A stretch of 64,000 bases of DNA, from positions 32,724,197 through 32,788,196 of the forward strand of contig NC_134509.1 of the NCBI RefSeq assembly GCF_027942865.1. The letters are read 5' to 3'. Position 1 is the stretch's first letter. Each line of letters opens with the position of its first letter. The translations under genes and the position numbers were made by a program. Of this stretch, positions 36,964-50,437 are shown in pieces. Under the pieces are notes generated by a model, which was not told the DNA's origin, made no database searches, and was given only the letters and a program-made list of their open reading frames with translations. This stretch comes from Odontesthes bonariensis (Eukaryota; Chordata; Actinopteri; Atheriniformes; Atherinopsidae).

Positions 36964-38780
36964 ATCTTAAACAAGGTTTATGTGTACAGGATACCCCGCC
37001 TACTATAACAAAGCTGCGTTCCTATTGGTTAAAAAAATCTGTCAATCATCTTAAAAAAAAGACGTCACAGTCTTTTTGAACGGCACATTTATTACTTTCT
37101 TGTTAAATTAAGTCAAATTTATTTAAAGGGCACAGCCATGTAATATAAGCAGAATAAATACTTAAAAAGCCTAAATTTGAAGAAATGTGTAGAAGGCTTT
37201 CACCAAATGATTATATGTCACTTAGTACTTTTATTTGTATTTGTTTGTTAAATGCATATAGGTGGACATTCCACATACCCTTCTCTAAAAATAAAAAATA
37301 AAAATCAGATGCGTGTCAGACATGAGGTTCATAGTCTTTGTCAACTTGTGTATGAAAGGCATTTGGCCAATATATGGTAAATAGCACAAGACACCAGCAT
37401 GTCACTAGCACTAAGCTAAATAAGTCATTCAGAAGTTTGGTCAGTGTTATTTAGTAAGGATGTCAGCTTGTAGACGAATAGGGAATAAACTTTAACCATG
37501 TATGTCCAGCACAGTGACACAGTGATTAAACTTAGCTATTACTCCAGAGTAAGTTACTGCTGCCATGCTATATGTTTAAATTGAATACATAACCTAAATT
37601 TACCTTTGGAGACAGTATTGATCTTGCTACTGCTGTGTGTTGCTGAAATTGTTAAATGGAGCAAGAGGCAACATTCTACATCTGTCTGAGCAGTCATAAG
37701 GCATGCTAAATGCATTTGACTCATTATAATCTGAATGAAATGGAGATTTGGATACAGGTGAAAATCTGACAAAGAAAATATGGAGCTGACATAAGTTTGC
37801 TAAAGAACAACCTTAGAATGCAGAGGAGGCAATTTTTTTGACAAAAGGTCCTGTGAAAAGATACCATGGGGATGAGAGGCATATAAAAGTGATGAAGAGG
37901 TGATGGTAATAGAAAGACCTCAAGGAAAGGATTTCACATGGATGGGAAAATGTTCTGTAAATATTTGATAGTAAAAATGATATGCAGAGGAATCCAACAT
38001 AGAAAAATATATGTTGCCAGTTTTACAAAAAAAATCTGAAAACTGTTTGGATGCAGCAGGTGTTAACATTGAGCAACTTAAGGTGAAGGAGCGGTCAGCA
38101 GTGCATTTACAGGAATGTACACATGTGAGGATCAGAAAGAATGGCCAGGTGTTAAAAAAAGAAAAAAAAAACTTTGTTATCTATCTCTCCCATATCCCAT
38201 GAAAGTGCTGTGGAGATGAGAAGTATAAAAAGAAAAATAAATAAGAGGGGTGAATATTTTCAGTAAAAAATTAATATTTGATATGGTATGGGTAGGTGGT
38301 GGTTCACTTAAGAATTTCATAGGACATGCCTCCCTGAGAGAGTGTTAATGAAGGTAAGATATATCTATAATTCAGCAGTAGAGGAAGCAGATTGTTCGGA
38401 GGGGAGAGGAAGACCCCATGTGATTCTGCTAACAAGCTGTGATTGAGGCGATATGAACAGAAAGACAGAGCCAAAAATAACAAAATGACAGCAAAGAAAA
38501 AATGTTCACTGACTAGGTGACTCACTGCCTGATTGATTAACTGAGTAATTGATGATTCACTCCCTTCCTATGACTTTTGATTTAGATGATTCATCTGGAT
38601 TGGAACCCACGTATCAGTGCTAACAAGGCTGAAGCAAATGTATACCCTGAGCTCAAAATAGGTGACGGGAGCTGCCTTTGGAAATTCAATTAAATAACTT
38701 TTTATGAATGCCCAAAGGTAATTGTGGTAGTATAGATAATGAATAATTAAGGAGAACAAATTGTCATTTTGTTATTGTGT
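36964..38780. other. Intergenic upstream of dnal4
   Basis: I see no gene. The first 80 bases are probably dnal4 promoter. The rest is AT-rich unique-looking sequence. Confidence 0.45.
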
Positions 38781-39083
38781 TTGGCTATATGTTGCAGACT
38801 GGAATGATCATTGGCGGTCCTTAATGCAGCAGACCTGAAAACACTTGATTGTTGTTTGATCAGTATGTTGTGTGGGGTTGTGCAATGTTGTCCATTAGGT
38901 TGATCAGTTTTTGCAGCATTCTTCTTTGCAAAATCAGCTGCAGGCGCTCCAGAGCTGTCCCCAGTACGGAGCCATTCTTCTACATCAGTTTCTTCAGTTT
39001 CTCTGATGCCGCTGCCCCAACAAATGGCTGCAAGGCAGACCGTATTCTCCAACACAGATATATAGAAGATATGCAACGTCTTA

Positions 39084-39690
39084 GTGCAGACTTTGAAATT
39101 GAAAGTCCTAAACTTTCTCAGTCATGCTCTTGAAAGTGTCCTCACTAGTGGCGTCACAGTGTGGTATCGCAGAATCACCCTGGCTGAGAGGAAATCACTG
39201 CAGCGTGTCATCAAAACTGCAGGGGGGTCATTAGTTCCAGTCTCCCTTCCATGGACACCATATTCACCCAATGGTGTCGGAGGACAGCACAGCATCCTCA
39301 GAGACAAATATTACCCAGCTCATGCTCGTTTCAGTGGGTGCATTCAGGCTACAACCTGAGCAGGGCTTTAAATTAACACCAGCCAACCGGCAAAATGCTG
39401 GTGAAATTTAAGTTTGGCTGGTAGAAAAGACCAACTTACTAGCCATTTTGACCCATTAGTGAGTGTGTGTTTGGCTAGTGAGATTAACATCAACTAGCCA
39501 TTTTGGCTGGTGATGAAAAAAGTTAATTTAGAGCCCTGAACCTGAGACACCACAGGACAGCAAGCATCCATGCTCGCAGGGCTCGCCTCCACAGCAGCTT
39601 CTTCCCAGCCACTGTAAGACTGGCACAGGACATTAAAGAGGGAAAGAAACACATCACTCTACAGATCACATCACACTACACAAAATAGAC
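39084..39690 (+). mobile_element. LINE reverse-transcriptase C-terminal fragment, interrupted by a hAT MITE
   Basis: The plus strand encodes LNFLSHALESVLTSGVTVWY and RKSLQRVIKTAGG before the MITE. After it come RHHRTASIHARRARLHSSFF and PATVRLAQDIK. This is the usual end of fish LINE ORF2 proteins. Frames are partly shifted. The upstream limit may reach 38850. Confidence 0.7.
39361..39538. mobile_element. hAT-type MITE, 178 bp, nested in LINE
   Basis: The ends CAGGGCTTTAAATTAAC and GTTAATTTAGAGCCCTG are inverted repeats with one mismatch. An exact 8-bp target duplication AACCTGAG flanks them (39353-39360, 39539-39546). The interior has repeated CTAGCCATTTTG / GGCTGGT motifs in both orientations. 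No coding capacity. Confidence 0.93.
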
Positions 39691-40086
39691 TTAAATAATC
39701 CTTTTTTGAAGCTCAAGGCCAATGTTTTTGTGCACTAAAATTTGACATCATAAACCTGGAATGTGTACTATTATTAATCTCAAGGAACTAGATGAACAAC
39801 CACTTATATGTACATATATATGTATATATACTTACACAATACATATTGGCTTATCTTATTCTACTATGTTTATCTCATGTTACTATCGTGTTTTTTTCTC
39901 ATTTTTATTTTCTCGAATTACTGTGACTCGGAACAAAGCACAAGAATTCCAGTGCAGTTGAACCTGTACCTGAGCAAATGGCAAAACCACTCTATTCTGT
40001 TCTATCCTCTGTACTCAGCCTCACTGATACACCTTAGTAGTATTTCTGGAGATGACCAGAGTTCTACTGGAAGTCTGAGGTGTAAA

Positions 40087-40217
40087 AAGTGAAGAGAAAC
40101 GGAGAGAGTGAAGTTCCCTGCAGCTCTTCTGTGCTGCTGACCACCATCTCAGACACACAACTCTTCTGCCTCACAAACTGGGGTATTTTTGTGAGGCGGT
40201 CAATAATCCAGGTGGCT
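40087..40217 (-). mobile_element. LINE reverse-transcriptase fragment
   Basis: The minus strand reads TWIIDRLTKIPQFVRQKSCV, then SEMVVSSTEELQG and LSPFLF. This is a degraded version of the RT block before the catalytic YADD (typically R-P-Q-Y-V-R...S-T-G-A-P-Q-G-T-V-L-S-P-F-L-F). It is opposite in strand to the 39-kb fragment. Confidence 0.65.
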
Positions 40218-41340
40218 GTAAAGATATCCACCTGTCTTTGTTTCTTCTAACAAAACAATGTGGGTTGGAACATACTTTTTAAATGTGGCAGAAAAAAATG
40301 TAAAAAATGTTGTGAACAGGGCATGTTTGTGTTCTTTTTTTTGTTAATGGATTAATGGATGGCTGTATGAATCACCACAATCATCAAGATGAGCAATAAG
40401 AATGTGTGCACAAAATTTGATTGTGATCAACCTGATATTTCTGTTCAAACCAACAAAAAGCATTATTTGTAAAGCTTTATTTCCCGTGTACTATTTACTA
40501 TTTTAATGGAAAAAAAGCATATAGATCTCATTTCATCAGGTTTAAAATCAAAAGCTTAAAGGGCTTGGTAATTACTTGCTGGTGAACTGAAACAAAATAT
40601 TTTTTAATCAAAAAAGAATGAACAACTTAAACAATATTTGATGTATTGATCGTTGTATCTGACGGTGTCAGAACATATGACCGTGAGGCTGGATTCCCAA
40701 ATGGGCAACTATTCTACGGATGAAGCTTTGTGGATGACAGGAGGCTAATAACGAGAAACACAAGTTATTTTTCATTTTAAAAAATGTACCAGGAGTTCCG
40801 TATTAGTTTGTCTGTTTAAAAAGCTCAAAGTGCAAAAATAAAATAAACTAAAAGCTAAGTGAGATTAAAAAAAATAAAAATGAAATATTATCAGGGGAGG
40901 TTACACTTCCCGGCAACTAGTTCAGCTAAGACCCGAGCCAAGAAATGTGTGTGGGCATATCAGCAGTCACGAATCAACACGATCTCGGTTAAATTCATGA
41001 GTAATATATCATGTCTACAAAATCAGACTTTCTGTGGTGCCTCCGCAGAGGGCTGTCTACATACAGTATACATGCATCAGAATTCATCAGAACACCATTA
41101 TGCACTTACATGGTCTGACCACTGCTAAATAAAATAAGGCTAAACACGTTGCGTATGCTGGTTGTGAGCACAGCTTAGGTCAACAGATGTCTTTAAGCCT
41201 GTCCGATCATCTGGGTTACACCCCAGCAAAGAAGACTGTAGGCTCACTTCATCTCAGCGTGCACCACACAAACACTTTTAGAACTTTTGCTGGTGTCATT
41301 TTCATAGGTACTACAACAACAAAGCTGCCATCACAATTTT
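40218..41340. other. Intergenic, nothing recognised
   Basis: No exon, RNA or transposon end that I can support. It lies between the LINE fragment and the probable nptxr 3' end. Confidence 0.4.
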
Positions 41341-44032
41341 ATTAGTTTTAATCCATTTATTTCACAATACCATACAAGATCCAAGATGATGCAAAGAAGG
41401 ACAAGCGCAGAACAGTCACAGCCACTAACAACGAAAAACGAGAGATACAGAGAGAAAGAGAGCAAAGAGATGAAGAAGAAAAAGAAATTGGGATGAAGAA
41501 GAAAACATGTTTAAAAAAAAATTGTAAAAAAACCTTTTCATTATCTTTTCAGGGCATGAGAGCCCAGGCAGGCACTTCACAACAGGATGTCAAATCATGA
41601 TGTGGGGTTTGAGGTAATAAGTGAACAGAGAACTTGTTGCACAGTGATGAATGGACATATTGTTTGTGTATGTGGTCGAGGTGAAAATCAAACCCTTACC
41701 CAACACAGTGTATCTGGCTGGATTTACCTTTGACTCCTGTGCTGTCAACTCTAGACGTCTAAAAGCAAGACATAAATCATCATTTGTCTTGTTGTCACCA
41801 GTTAGGATACTATTTATACGCCAAACGTCTTAATAATATAATTTCACAGAAACCACTGAAAACAAGAGAGACAACCTGATCATCACAGTGGTGACTGACT
41901 AAGCAGACTAAAGCCACATATTTACCTTGTGTTAATGTGTGTGTGTGTTAAACTGACATGCACTCAGTTATTGAATATTGTTGCTGTTCCAACTATTCGA
42001 CAGACATCTCCTTTCCGTGTGACAGAGTTAAAATCTGATAAAGTATATTTTGGAAACTAGAAAGTCCATTTTTTTTTAGTTTTTTTTTACTAAATGTATC
42101 ATGACAAAAATAAACATAAGACCAAATTCAGTTGTTGCATTCTTGCCTTGGAGAGACTACATCTATCACTAAAGAGCAACAGGTAACAAATGGTCAATGT
42201 GACATGAGATTTCACATTATTTTCACATTAGTTTGCTGCAAATGTGAGGAGAATCAAAAATACTATAGTAAAAAATAATGGTGTTCAAGATAGATGTCTA
42301 CAGGCTTAATGCAATATTATTATATTTGGATTCTTTTCACTATTTAACCAACTGTCTCATTGTTAATGTGCAGAATAGAACACGTCCCATAGAGTAAATG
42401 CTTGCATGACCTAAATTTGGTATCAGACTTATTTGTGACAAAGCATGAATCAATAATATTTGACAAATAATAAATAAATCAATTTATTAAAAATGCCCAG
42501 ACTTTAAGGCTGTGTCTCAAACGGCATACTTCCCTTCATACACTTGCTACTTTGGGTGCATAAGTGTGCTCACACACACCAAGTACATAAACATGTGGAG
42601 ATACTAATATTAGCTAGCTTTATAACAGCAACATTGACATTGACATGCCTCTATTATTGGTGTCTCCGTGTTAAATCATTATCTTCACTGTTAAAGAATT
42701 TAGTATGAGGCTCAACTAACTGTAAATATGGCTAAATACAGCAGGAAGTGAAAAACTTTCATTTACAGTAAATTTGCCATTAAAATCCACACAATATACA
42801 ACTATGTACATAGCGTAAACAGTGGCAGTGCAAAAGTGGTCCAAATCAGAAGACGTCTGAAGTTCATTAACACCTGATGATATCAGGCTCTTCTGTGTGT
42901 CTCAACAGGTATTAAGAACAAAATGATCACCATGTAAGGAATCCACCGTGCACTCTTCCAACAAAAATACATCTATATGTTTTGGGGGAAATCTGTGAAG
43001 ACTAACAATGTTATGAGCAAGTTCTTTTCAGCAGCAGGAAATGTGGCTTTGGAGAAAACACTCGTTCAGTTTCCATTCCATCTGGCTTACATGCAAGGAA
43101 ACCACAATTTTATCAAACTCATCATAAAATCAGTGCCTGGTTGGCACTTAGTGAGACATGAAGTGTTTATTTCAGTGGTCAAGAGAAAGAGCTGCATTGT
43201 CAAGTTGCGAACAAAACCTCTGCAACTTCACTGCAGTACTGTGAGGCGAGACAGGCTTACAGCAAGGGGAGCAGACTAGCACAGGACAAAATTACCAGAA
43301 GTTAATTACATTACACATTATACACTGATAAGTAAACTCTTATACCAAATCGTGGTAAGCAATTTAGAAAACTTAAAAGCACACAGACAATACCCAACGG
43401 GATCATATACAGTTAAAAATTTAACATCATTCATTTAGTTCCCCATTGATCGACAAAGTCAAAACTACCACAAGAGCATGTCAGAAATCAGTTGTAGCAT
43501 TTAACACAACCAAGCTGACACAAGATGAAAAAAGACAGAACTCTGTGTGACTGTGTCGTAAAATGAAGAAACCTTAAAATGTGGCACCATCACAGTAAAA
43601 AGAAACACATCATAGCCCGCTGTCCAAATTAGCCTGAAAGGCTAAATGACCTAACATGATATTAAGAGAGAAGGTGGTACATTTAACCCCATCCGATCAT
43701 GACTCTACTATCGTATGCAGCGTCTCCATTAAAAGTGTTCATGCCAGAAGTTAATCCACCATGCAGCCTTCACTAAGGTGATTTTGTGACTAAACTCAAT
43801 GCATCTCACTGCAGAAGTAAACACATGAGCGTAGACACCAACACAAAGAACACAAACAGATACGACACTCTTTATGAGCTAATTGCGCTCTCAGTCCATC
43901 AGCAAGTTTATCACCTCCCAACAAGAAAATATGCTTTAAACTCCCATTTGACACGACTTTAAACATCTGAGTCGACTCCTAATTTGACCTATCAAACAGG
44001 ATCACAACTGGCTGACTTCCCCTGGTCAGCCT
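41341..44032 (-). other. nptxr: Probable nptxr 3' UTR
   Basis: This 2.7-kb stretch follows the nptxr stop on the minus strand and has no gene of its own. Minus-strand AATAAA occurs at 41356-41361, and at earlier sites (near 42483 and 43167). The true 3' end is therefore undetermined. Around 42507-42600 a short piece resembles a fish MITE end. Confidence 0.35.
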
Positions 44033-47000
44033 TCACTGTTTGGGGCTGGAGGGATTAGATCTCTGGGCAGCGTGACATGGATCCAGGGACTCCTTAGTGG
44101 CACCGCCATAGACATCAACATCATGATCGGTCCAAGGGGCGATGTTGCCCAGTGCTGAGGAGCTGCAGTCAGCTAGGGCGGCCACCTCTGCAGGCTTCAG
44201 CACCCGGTCCCACAGATTGAACTGGGAAAGCTCCCCGACCAGAGCCTGGGACGCATCAAAGCGCCCGCCCAGTGTATCCTTGGCGGGGGTAAAGTGTGCA
44301 CAAACAAAGGATTGGACGTCAGATTGCAGTCGTGAAGAACTAAACAGAGATTACCACAGTGAAACAAAAAATATTCTAGTCTATTAGGTCTAATAAAAGT
44401 GAGTAATTAAACCTCTTAGATGGGTCACCAGAACTTATCGGCTACTGGAACACTATTTCTAATGTCTATCATATTTGGGTATCTCTACATATATCTCCAA
44501 ACTTATAAGGGAATATTTTTAGCAAGCAGGATACTTAATTTTGTGAACTCCATATAACATACGGTAGTGTAAAAAAAGTCTTGGGCCAACTCTCCCATCC
44601 TTTATATATACAGAAGAAGCTTTATTGTCATTGTACAAGAATTGATCAATTGATAAATGAGTGGTGGCTCAAACATTTGCATCTACATCCTGTAGGTTTC
44701 TCTATATAATAAACCTTTTTTATGATCACCACATAAGACAGATCACCTAAATTTTATGTTTTAAAATGTGTTTCAATATTATACTTATTTCAGTGAACAC
44801 CAATAACATATCAACACTGATATACTGAATATTTCTGAGCCCCAAAATACTCGTTAGGAAACTGCTTTATTACTGTGCCCTTGTGCCTGATTAAATAATA
44901 ATAGAAATGGAGCTCGAGCTTATGCCAGGCAAAAAGATACTGAGTTTTGATGATTTCATATAAACCAGAATACAAATGTTTATTCTCCATCTGAGCGGAA
45001 ATGTCCTGGGATTTTCAGCAATTCATCAGTCATCTGCTACAGGGATAAATAAAGTGCTCGCTCTTTCTAAAATCTAGCCACTAAATATCCAGTCTGGTTG
45101 CGTCAGTGCATCATCTTGCTGAATTGAACTTGCAGCACTCTCCTTTGTATCCTGTATGCAAAAACAGTGAGCTAATGAAAGAGTTTCACATTGTCCGGTA
45201 ACACTGAGGAGGAATAACATCAGATTTCATAAAGGTTATGTAACCTACAAGAGTCACTAATGAAGGAGAGTGGCAGCTGAGTGTGAGATTAACACACTTA
45301 GGTTGGTGCCTGTTGGTTTGTGAAGAGCTAATGGTTGTTGGTTTTCCTATATCTCTGTTTCATCAGTCTATTCATCCATCCATCAATACATCCATCCACC
45401 CACCTGTTCCTGTCCCAGTATGAGAACGCCCCCAGGTTTGATGGGATGCCAGGCAGCCAGTCCCTCTCCTCTTCCCTTCATCTTTCCCTCCTGGTAGGCC
45501 TTCCACACTCCGTCTCTCAGGGTCCAGCTGACACAGATGTGCTGCCACTCGTCCTGCGGTAGGGACAGAGGCAGCTGCGCCACCTAAATATCAGAGGACA
45601 TGGGGGCTGTGCTTAGACCGACCTGATTTAAGTCCATTTTTAACCAAGCTTGCATTATGACTGGATATTAAACAAACGTGGACAGAATGTGGATTTATTG
45701 ATAGTTTATTTTGGAAAGTCTGAGCCTTCCTGCCACCACAGCAAAACGCCATTTCTGTCTGCCATGGGAACTGCGTAAGCACTTTAAAATGCAACATATA
45801 GAACTGCAGCTCCAATCTCAGTGCCTTTTCTACTGAAGGTTTCACATTTTCTTCCCTTTCTTGTTGTAAATCACTTTCCTGAAGAAGTGTTTAGTTTCTC
45901 CTATGCTTTTTTTTTGTCTCTTTGCCAGAAAAGAGTTGTGAAATTTTAATGTGCTTTTCAAGGGCACCATCTGTTTTTGTTATAGCTTTTCTCATGCACA
46001 TAAAAGACATGTGAACTCTTCAGACTCCAGAAAAATCTGCTGTGGACTGCGGTTCACGTCCTACTGAGTGATTCCAGTGATGGAAAGCTTTGGCATTTTA
46101 CTTTCAGCTGTTGGTTCTTTTCAACACTCATGTAAATGATGTATAAAATCATTCTGTTCCAAGAATTGTCATCTTTCCTTTTAATCAGTGGATTACAATG
46201 AGCCAGCAATTAGCTTGTGCTGCTCTGTGGAAAATCCTAATAATTAAGTCATGATTTCAGGCTATTTTGCTCAAGCTTAAAAGCTTAAAATAAACTGAAT
46301 GGGTATAAAGTGTCCACGTTTTCCTCCAGAAAGACCTTCTCATTTCCATATAAAATGTTCTTGCTTACACCTTATTTTGTAAATCTTCACCAAAATATTT
46401 CTAAGCCAGTAATTTATGGTCCCAACCCCACGGTATGACAAGCAGCAGCCCCTATTAGGCGATAAAATCCTCAGACCTTGTCGTTGATGAGCAGCTCCAC
46501 AGGATTGTGGACTCCCTGCAGCAGCACCAGCTCATTGGGCTGCCCTGGAACAGAGTAGGAGAACGGGGTCCCGATGCCGCCTTCCTTGGCCTTGAGCCAC
46601 GCACAGGCAGTGAAGGCATACATCTCAGTTATCTCTTTTCTCACCAGGCCGTACATGTAGTTGGTCCGCATGGGGAAGGAGAGGACGAAGCCATCAGGAA
46701 ACGGTGGCTCTGTGAGCGCTTTTCAGACAGAGATCAAGGAGATAAAGTGAAACAGTCAGATAGTGACGGGGGGGTATACTGTGAGGCAAATGGAGAGAGA
46801 AATGAGGAGCAAGATATGAATGTTAATGACCAGTTTATACAAGGACTAGTGTCTCTTTTCTCACTTGTCTCTGCCAATTTGTGCAAATGCGCTCATGCAA
46901 ATATGTCTGACAAGAGCTCAAGTGTTAAAATTAATGATCAACCATCGAACTCGAGGCAACGGTAGCTCTTAAAGCAGAGAAGACTCTTGAGAGAGTTGGG

Positions 47001-50000
47001 AGAGTGACAGACTGCTGAAAAAGGGTTTTATTTTTCTTTAATAATTTCCCTCTAGGCAACCATTCACTTGATATGTCTCCTAGACTTCCACCTATCAAAC
47101 ATACTTCTTTCAACAGTGGCTTATATGAGAGACACTTTGATTTCGCAAGGAAAAAAATTTCACTGACAAATTCCACTTAAAACCCTTCAAAACCATCTCC
47201 AAAACACATTTGTACCAGCCATAAAGCCACTGGTATAAATTCATAGAGTGAAGATGATTAATAGGTCTAGAGCAGCAAATAAACAAGATAATTTCATTTC
47301 CATTAAATCTATTTTAAGCTCTATCATTTTTTTCACCCCTTATCCCTGTTTGACATTTCACAACTTCCAGCTCTCATTAATCATCTGATCTTAATCTACG
47401 GTGTATTCTCTGCTGCTGCGATGACCCAGTTCACCCACAGTGCTTGTTAAACTTTCATTTCAGCCTTCTCTCACAATGCTCTCATGTATGTTAGCTTGAT
47501 GATGCAATTATCTGCCTCCCTTCATATCAGTTTACTCTCCCCCGCTTTGTCTCCTACAGACTCACTGTGTTCTAGCTCCGTGATGCGGTGGGTGACGGTG
47601 TCAATGCCCTGGTTGATTTTCTCATGTTGGCCATGCGTCTCCTTCCTCATGGCCTGTCGCTCCTTCTCAAGCATCTTTATCTTCCTCTCTAGCTCCCCCT
47701 CTAGGTCCTCCACCCTCCAGGTGCCCTTTCCCCGTCCAGGAGAACCCTTCGAGGAAGGCTTGGGTCCAGGGGAGGCTGGAGAAGCAGGACGGCGGCCCCC
47801 TGGGGAAGCTCCTGCTGGTGAAGAGGAAGCACTGCCCGTGGGCGGAGCTGGAGCCTTGCCAGAGTTAACAGTCGGGCTGCTGCTGCCACTGTTGCTGCTG
47901 CTGCTGGCACCCACAGATGTGTCAGTGAGGTTCAAAGCAGCAGGACCTATCTCTGCCTACAGAAAGAAAGCAAGAAAAATATTTAAAAGAAAAAAAAATG
48001 TAAAGGCTTGTGTTGAAATAAAGACAAAAAGTCTTTGTAGAAAATATTCTACATTTTCGAGAGCTGAGCTACTGCAGACACCTGCAATGAAGGAGAAATC
48101 TTTTTATACAGGTCCATACACCAATATCAGCTGCGGGTACCCTTGGTTACTGAACAAAAAAAAAAAAAAAAAAACAGGCCCCCATTCTCACATTAGAGCC
48201 AAACACCCGGAACCTCTCATCCAATTTCAATTTTTTTTTCCTTTCACAGAAACCAACTCTGGTACACCAATGATTTTAAATTGATTTTTCCAACTAAGTA
48301 ATTCAAATGACACTTTTTACTGCACTTCTATCTCTAAAATAAACATATAAAAGATGATATGACACATGAAATATAATAAACACAAAATTTATTAACTTCA
48401 AATCAAACTCATATGGATAATATCAACTTGTAGCGTAATTATATGAAAGTATGACTAAATCCATATTTTTGAACAATTCACCACATCATTGCAATCAAGA
48501 TGTTTTTGTTTAGTGTGGGACGTCATTATAAGTTGGTCACATATCTATAAGTGACAATGTCATTGTGAATACACACATATCGAAATGTATAGATTTTGGT
48601 GCAACTGCAACCATGTCACTCTACAGAGTGCAGCTGCTTTAACGTCGTTCCACTGCATGATATGGTGCAAGTTGACTTGACTCTACTTTTTTTCTTCTTT
48701 TTTTACTTTGTTTTCCATTATAGACATGACCTGGTGCTTGAAACGTTTTTAGTGTCACTCCAGAGGTTCCATGCAAGCTGAGTCAATACTTACAGTTAAA
48801 GTGAAAGCACTGCAGGCGACCGATAGGTTAGAGAAAAAATCTTTACCGGTGCACGTACCAACAACGTCTCCGCGGCACATGAGCCACGGAGCTGTGCTCA
48901 TGGACTGCAAAACAATGGGTATGGACTATGAATCCAAGAACACAGTTTATAAATTGATAGTAGAGAGTTACACATTGGTCTTTCTTCTCCTCAGCACCTC
49001 TGTAGAACACAGTAAGTTATATCAAACAGGCTGCACGCTTCCACACTGTGATGACCACCATATAATCGTAGTTTTGTATCTTTGTCAAGTTAGCTTCACA
49101 CAGTTAAAAAAGAGGTTTTTATGTCTAAATGAAGCTCTGAGATAAAACAACCCTAATTAATTTAAAAGTGATTTTGGTGGATTCATCATATCTGTCCAGG
49201 CATTTTTTAGCACCTTTATTAGCATTCTTGTGGGCAATATTTCCCGATGGGGTAAACAAACCGGTGTTTACTAAGACAAATTTTAGTAAATGCTGAAGCA
49301 GCATTTGATTGTAGGCTTTAATAGTATGTGGCACTTTTTGGTTTCGCAGTAGGCATGCTGTAGTGATATGATGCTAAGGTCATAGAAATACGATTTATGT
49401 AAGAATTCTCAGTTTCAGAAGATGATCACACTCAGGAAAATCCTGCACTGCAAGATTAAAACATTTCCTTTCTTTTCTATCGATTTAAAAACAGTGTATC
49501 TTTCCATTATAGGGACGTCATGGCTGTTTACTGCGTTGATTTATCCTGGGCTTTTGCAAGATGGTGCATCTATAGAGGTGTTTTCTGTGAACTGGGATTG
49601 TGGCATCTGACATTTTGTTAGTTCTCATCATTAGTCTTTTAATTTCCTCTTGCCAAATGTTGGTTCTGATCCATGTCTAAAGATTGACCTTGTAAAAAAA
49701 ATACTTGGATTAGGCCAAAATGTCCAGTACTTTTCTTGTAAAGATTAAATAAATAGCAAAAAAACTAACACAAAAAATATTCTGTCTTCTTCTTTGGAGC
49801 CTGTTGCTCAAGTTTCCATGACTAATTACTATTACTATGAGAGATTTGAGTCCCATTTGCCATTTATTGGTGGAGCCGGGGTCAGTATAATGGTTAGAAT
49901 GGGATATCGGCTCCATATAAGCTGAGAAGACACAGCCAAGAAAATCTAAGAGTAGAATGTCAGCAATTGCCTTTATATTAAATGGATATAGGCTGATGAC

Positions 50001-50355
50001 ACTTGTAATGACTTGATGAAACTGAACATGAAAGTCGAGGATATATATTGGTTTTAATATAAGCAGTTGTATTGATGATAGAGTAGATAGGTAGAGAAAG
50101 TATTAGTATGCGGAACGCAAGTTAAAAAGAGAAGGTGTTGGCGAAGCAGTGGCAAATACAGGTAGAGCTATTAGTATGGCTGAGACAGCTGCAAGGGCGA
50201 TTTGTAATATCAAGAGAGTTGCTGAGGCAGGATTGGATCTGGACATCCAAGAGATCAATTCCCTCTGACGGAGAGAACCTAACTGACTGTGCTTGGAGCG
50301 GGCGGGCAGTGATGCAGCAGCGTTTCTGTGTGGCCTGCCTGTGTCTCAATCTCAG

Positions 50356-50437
<82 letters not shown>

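Noticed and set aside
36964..41340. sun2 or another 22q13.1 neighbour
   Set aside because: I looked for a SUN domain or other recognisable exons between dnal4 and nptxr and on the other side of dnal4, and found only repeats and noncoding sequence.
47484..48284. 266-codon plus-strand open frame
   Set aside because: It is antisense to nptxr exon 2 and runs into intron. Its composition mirrors the GC-rich Ser/Pro codons on the other strand, and it has no family motif.
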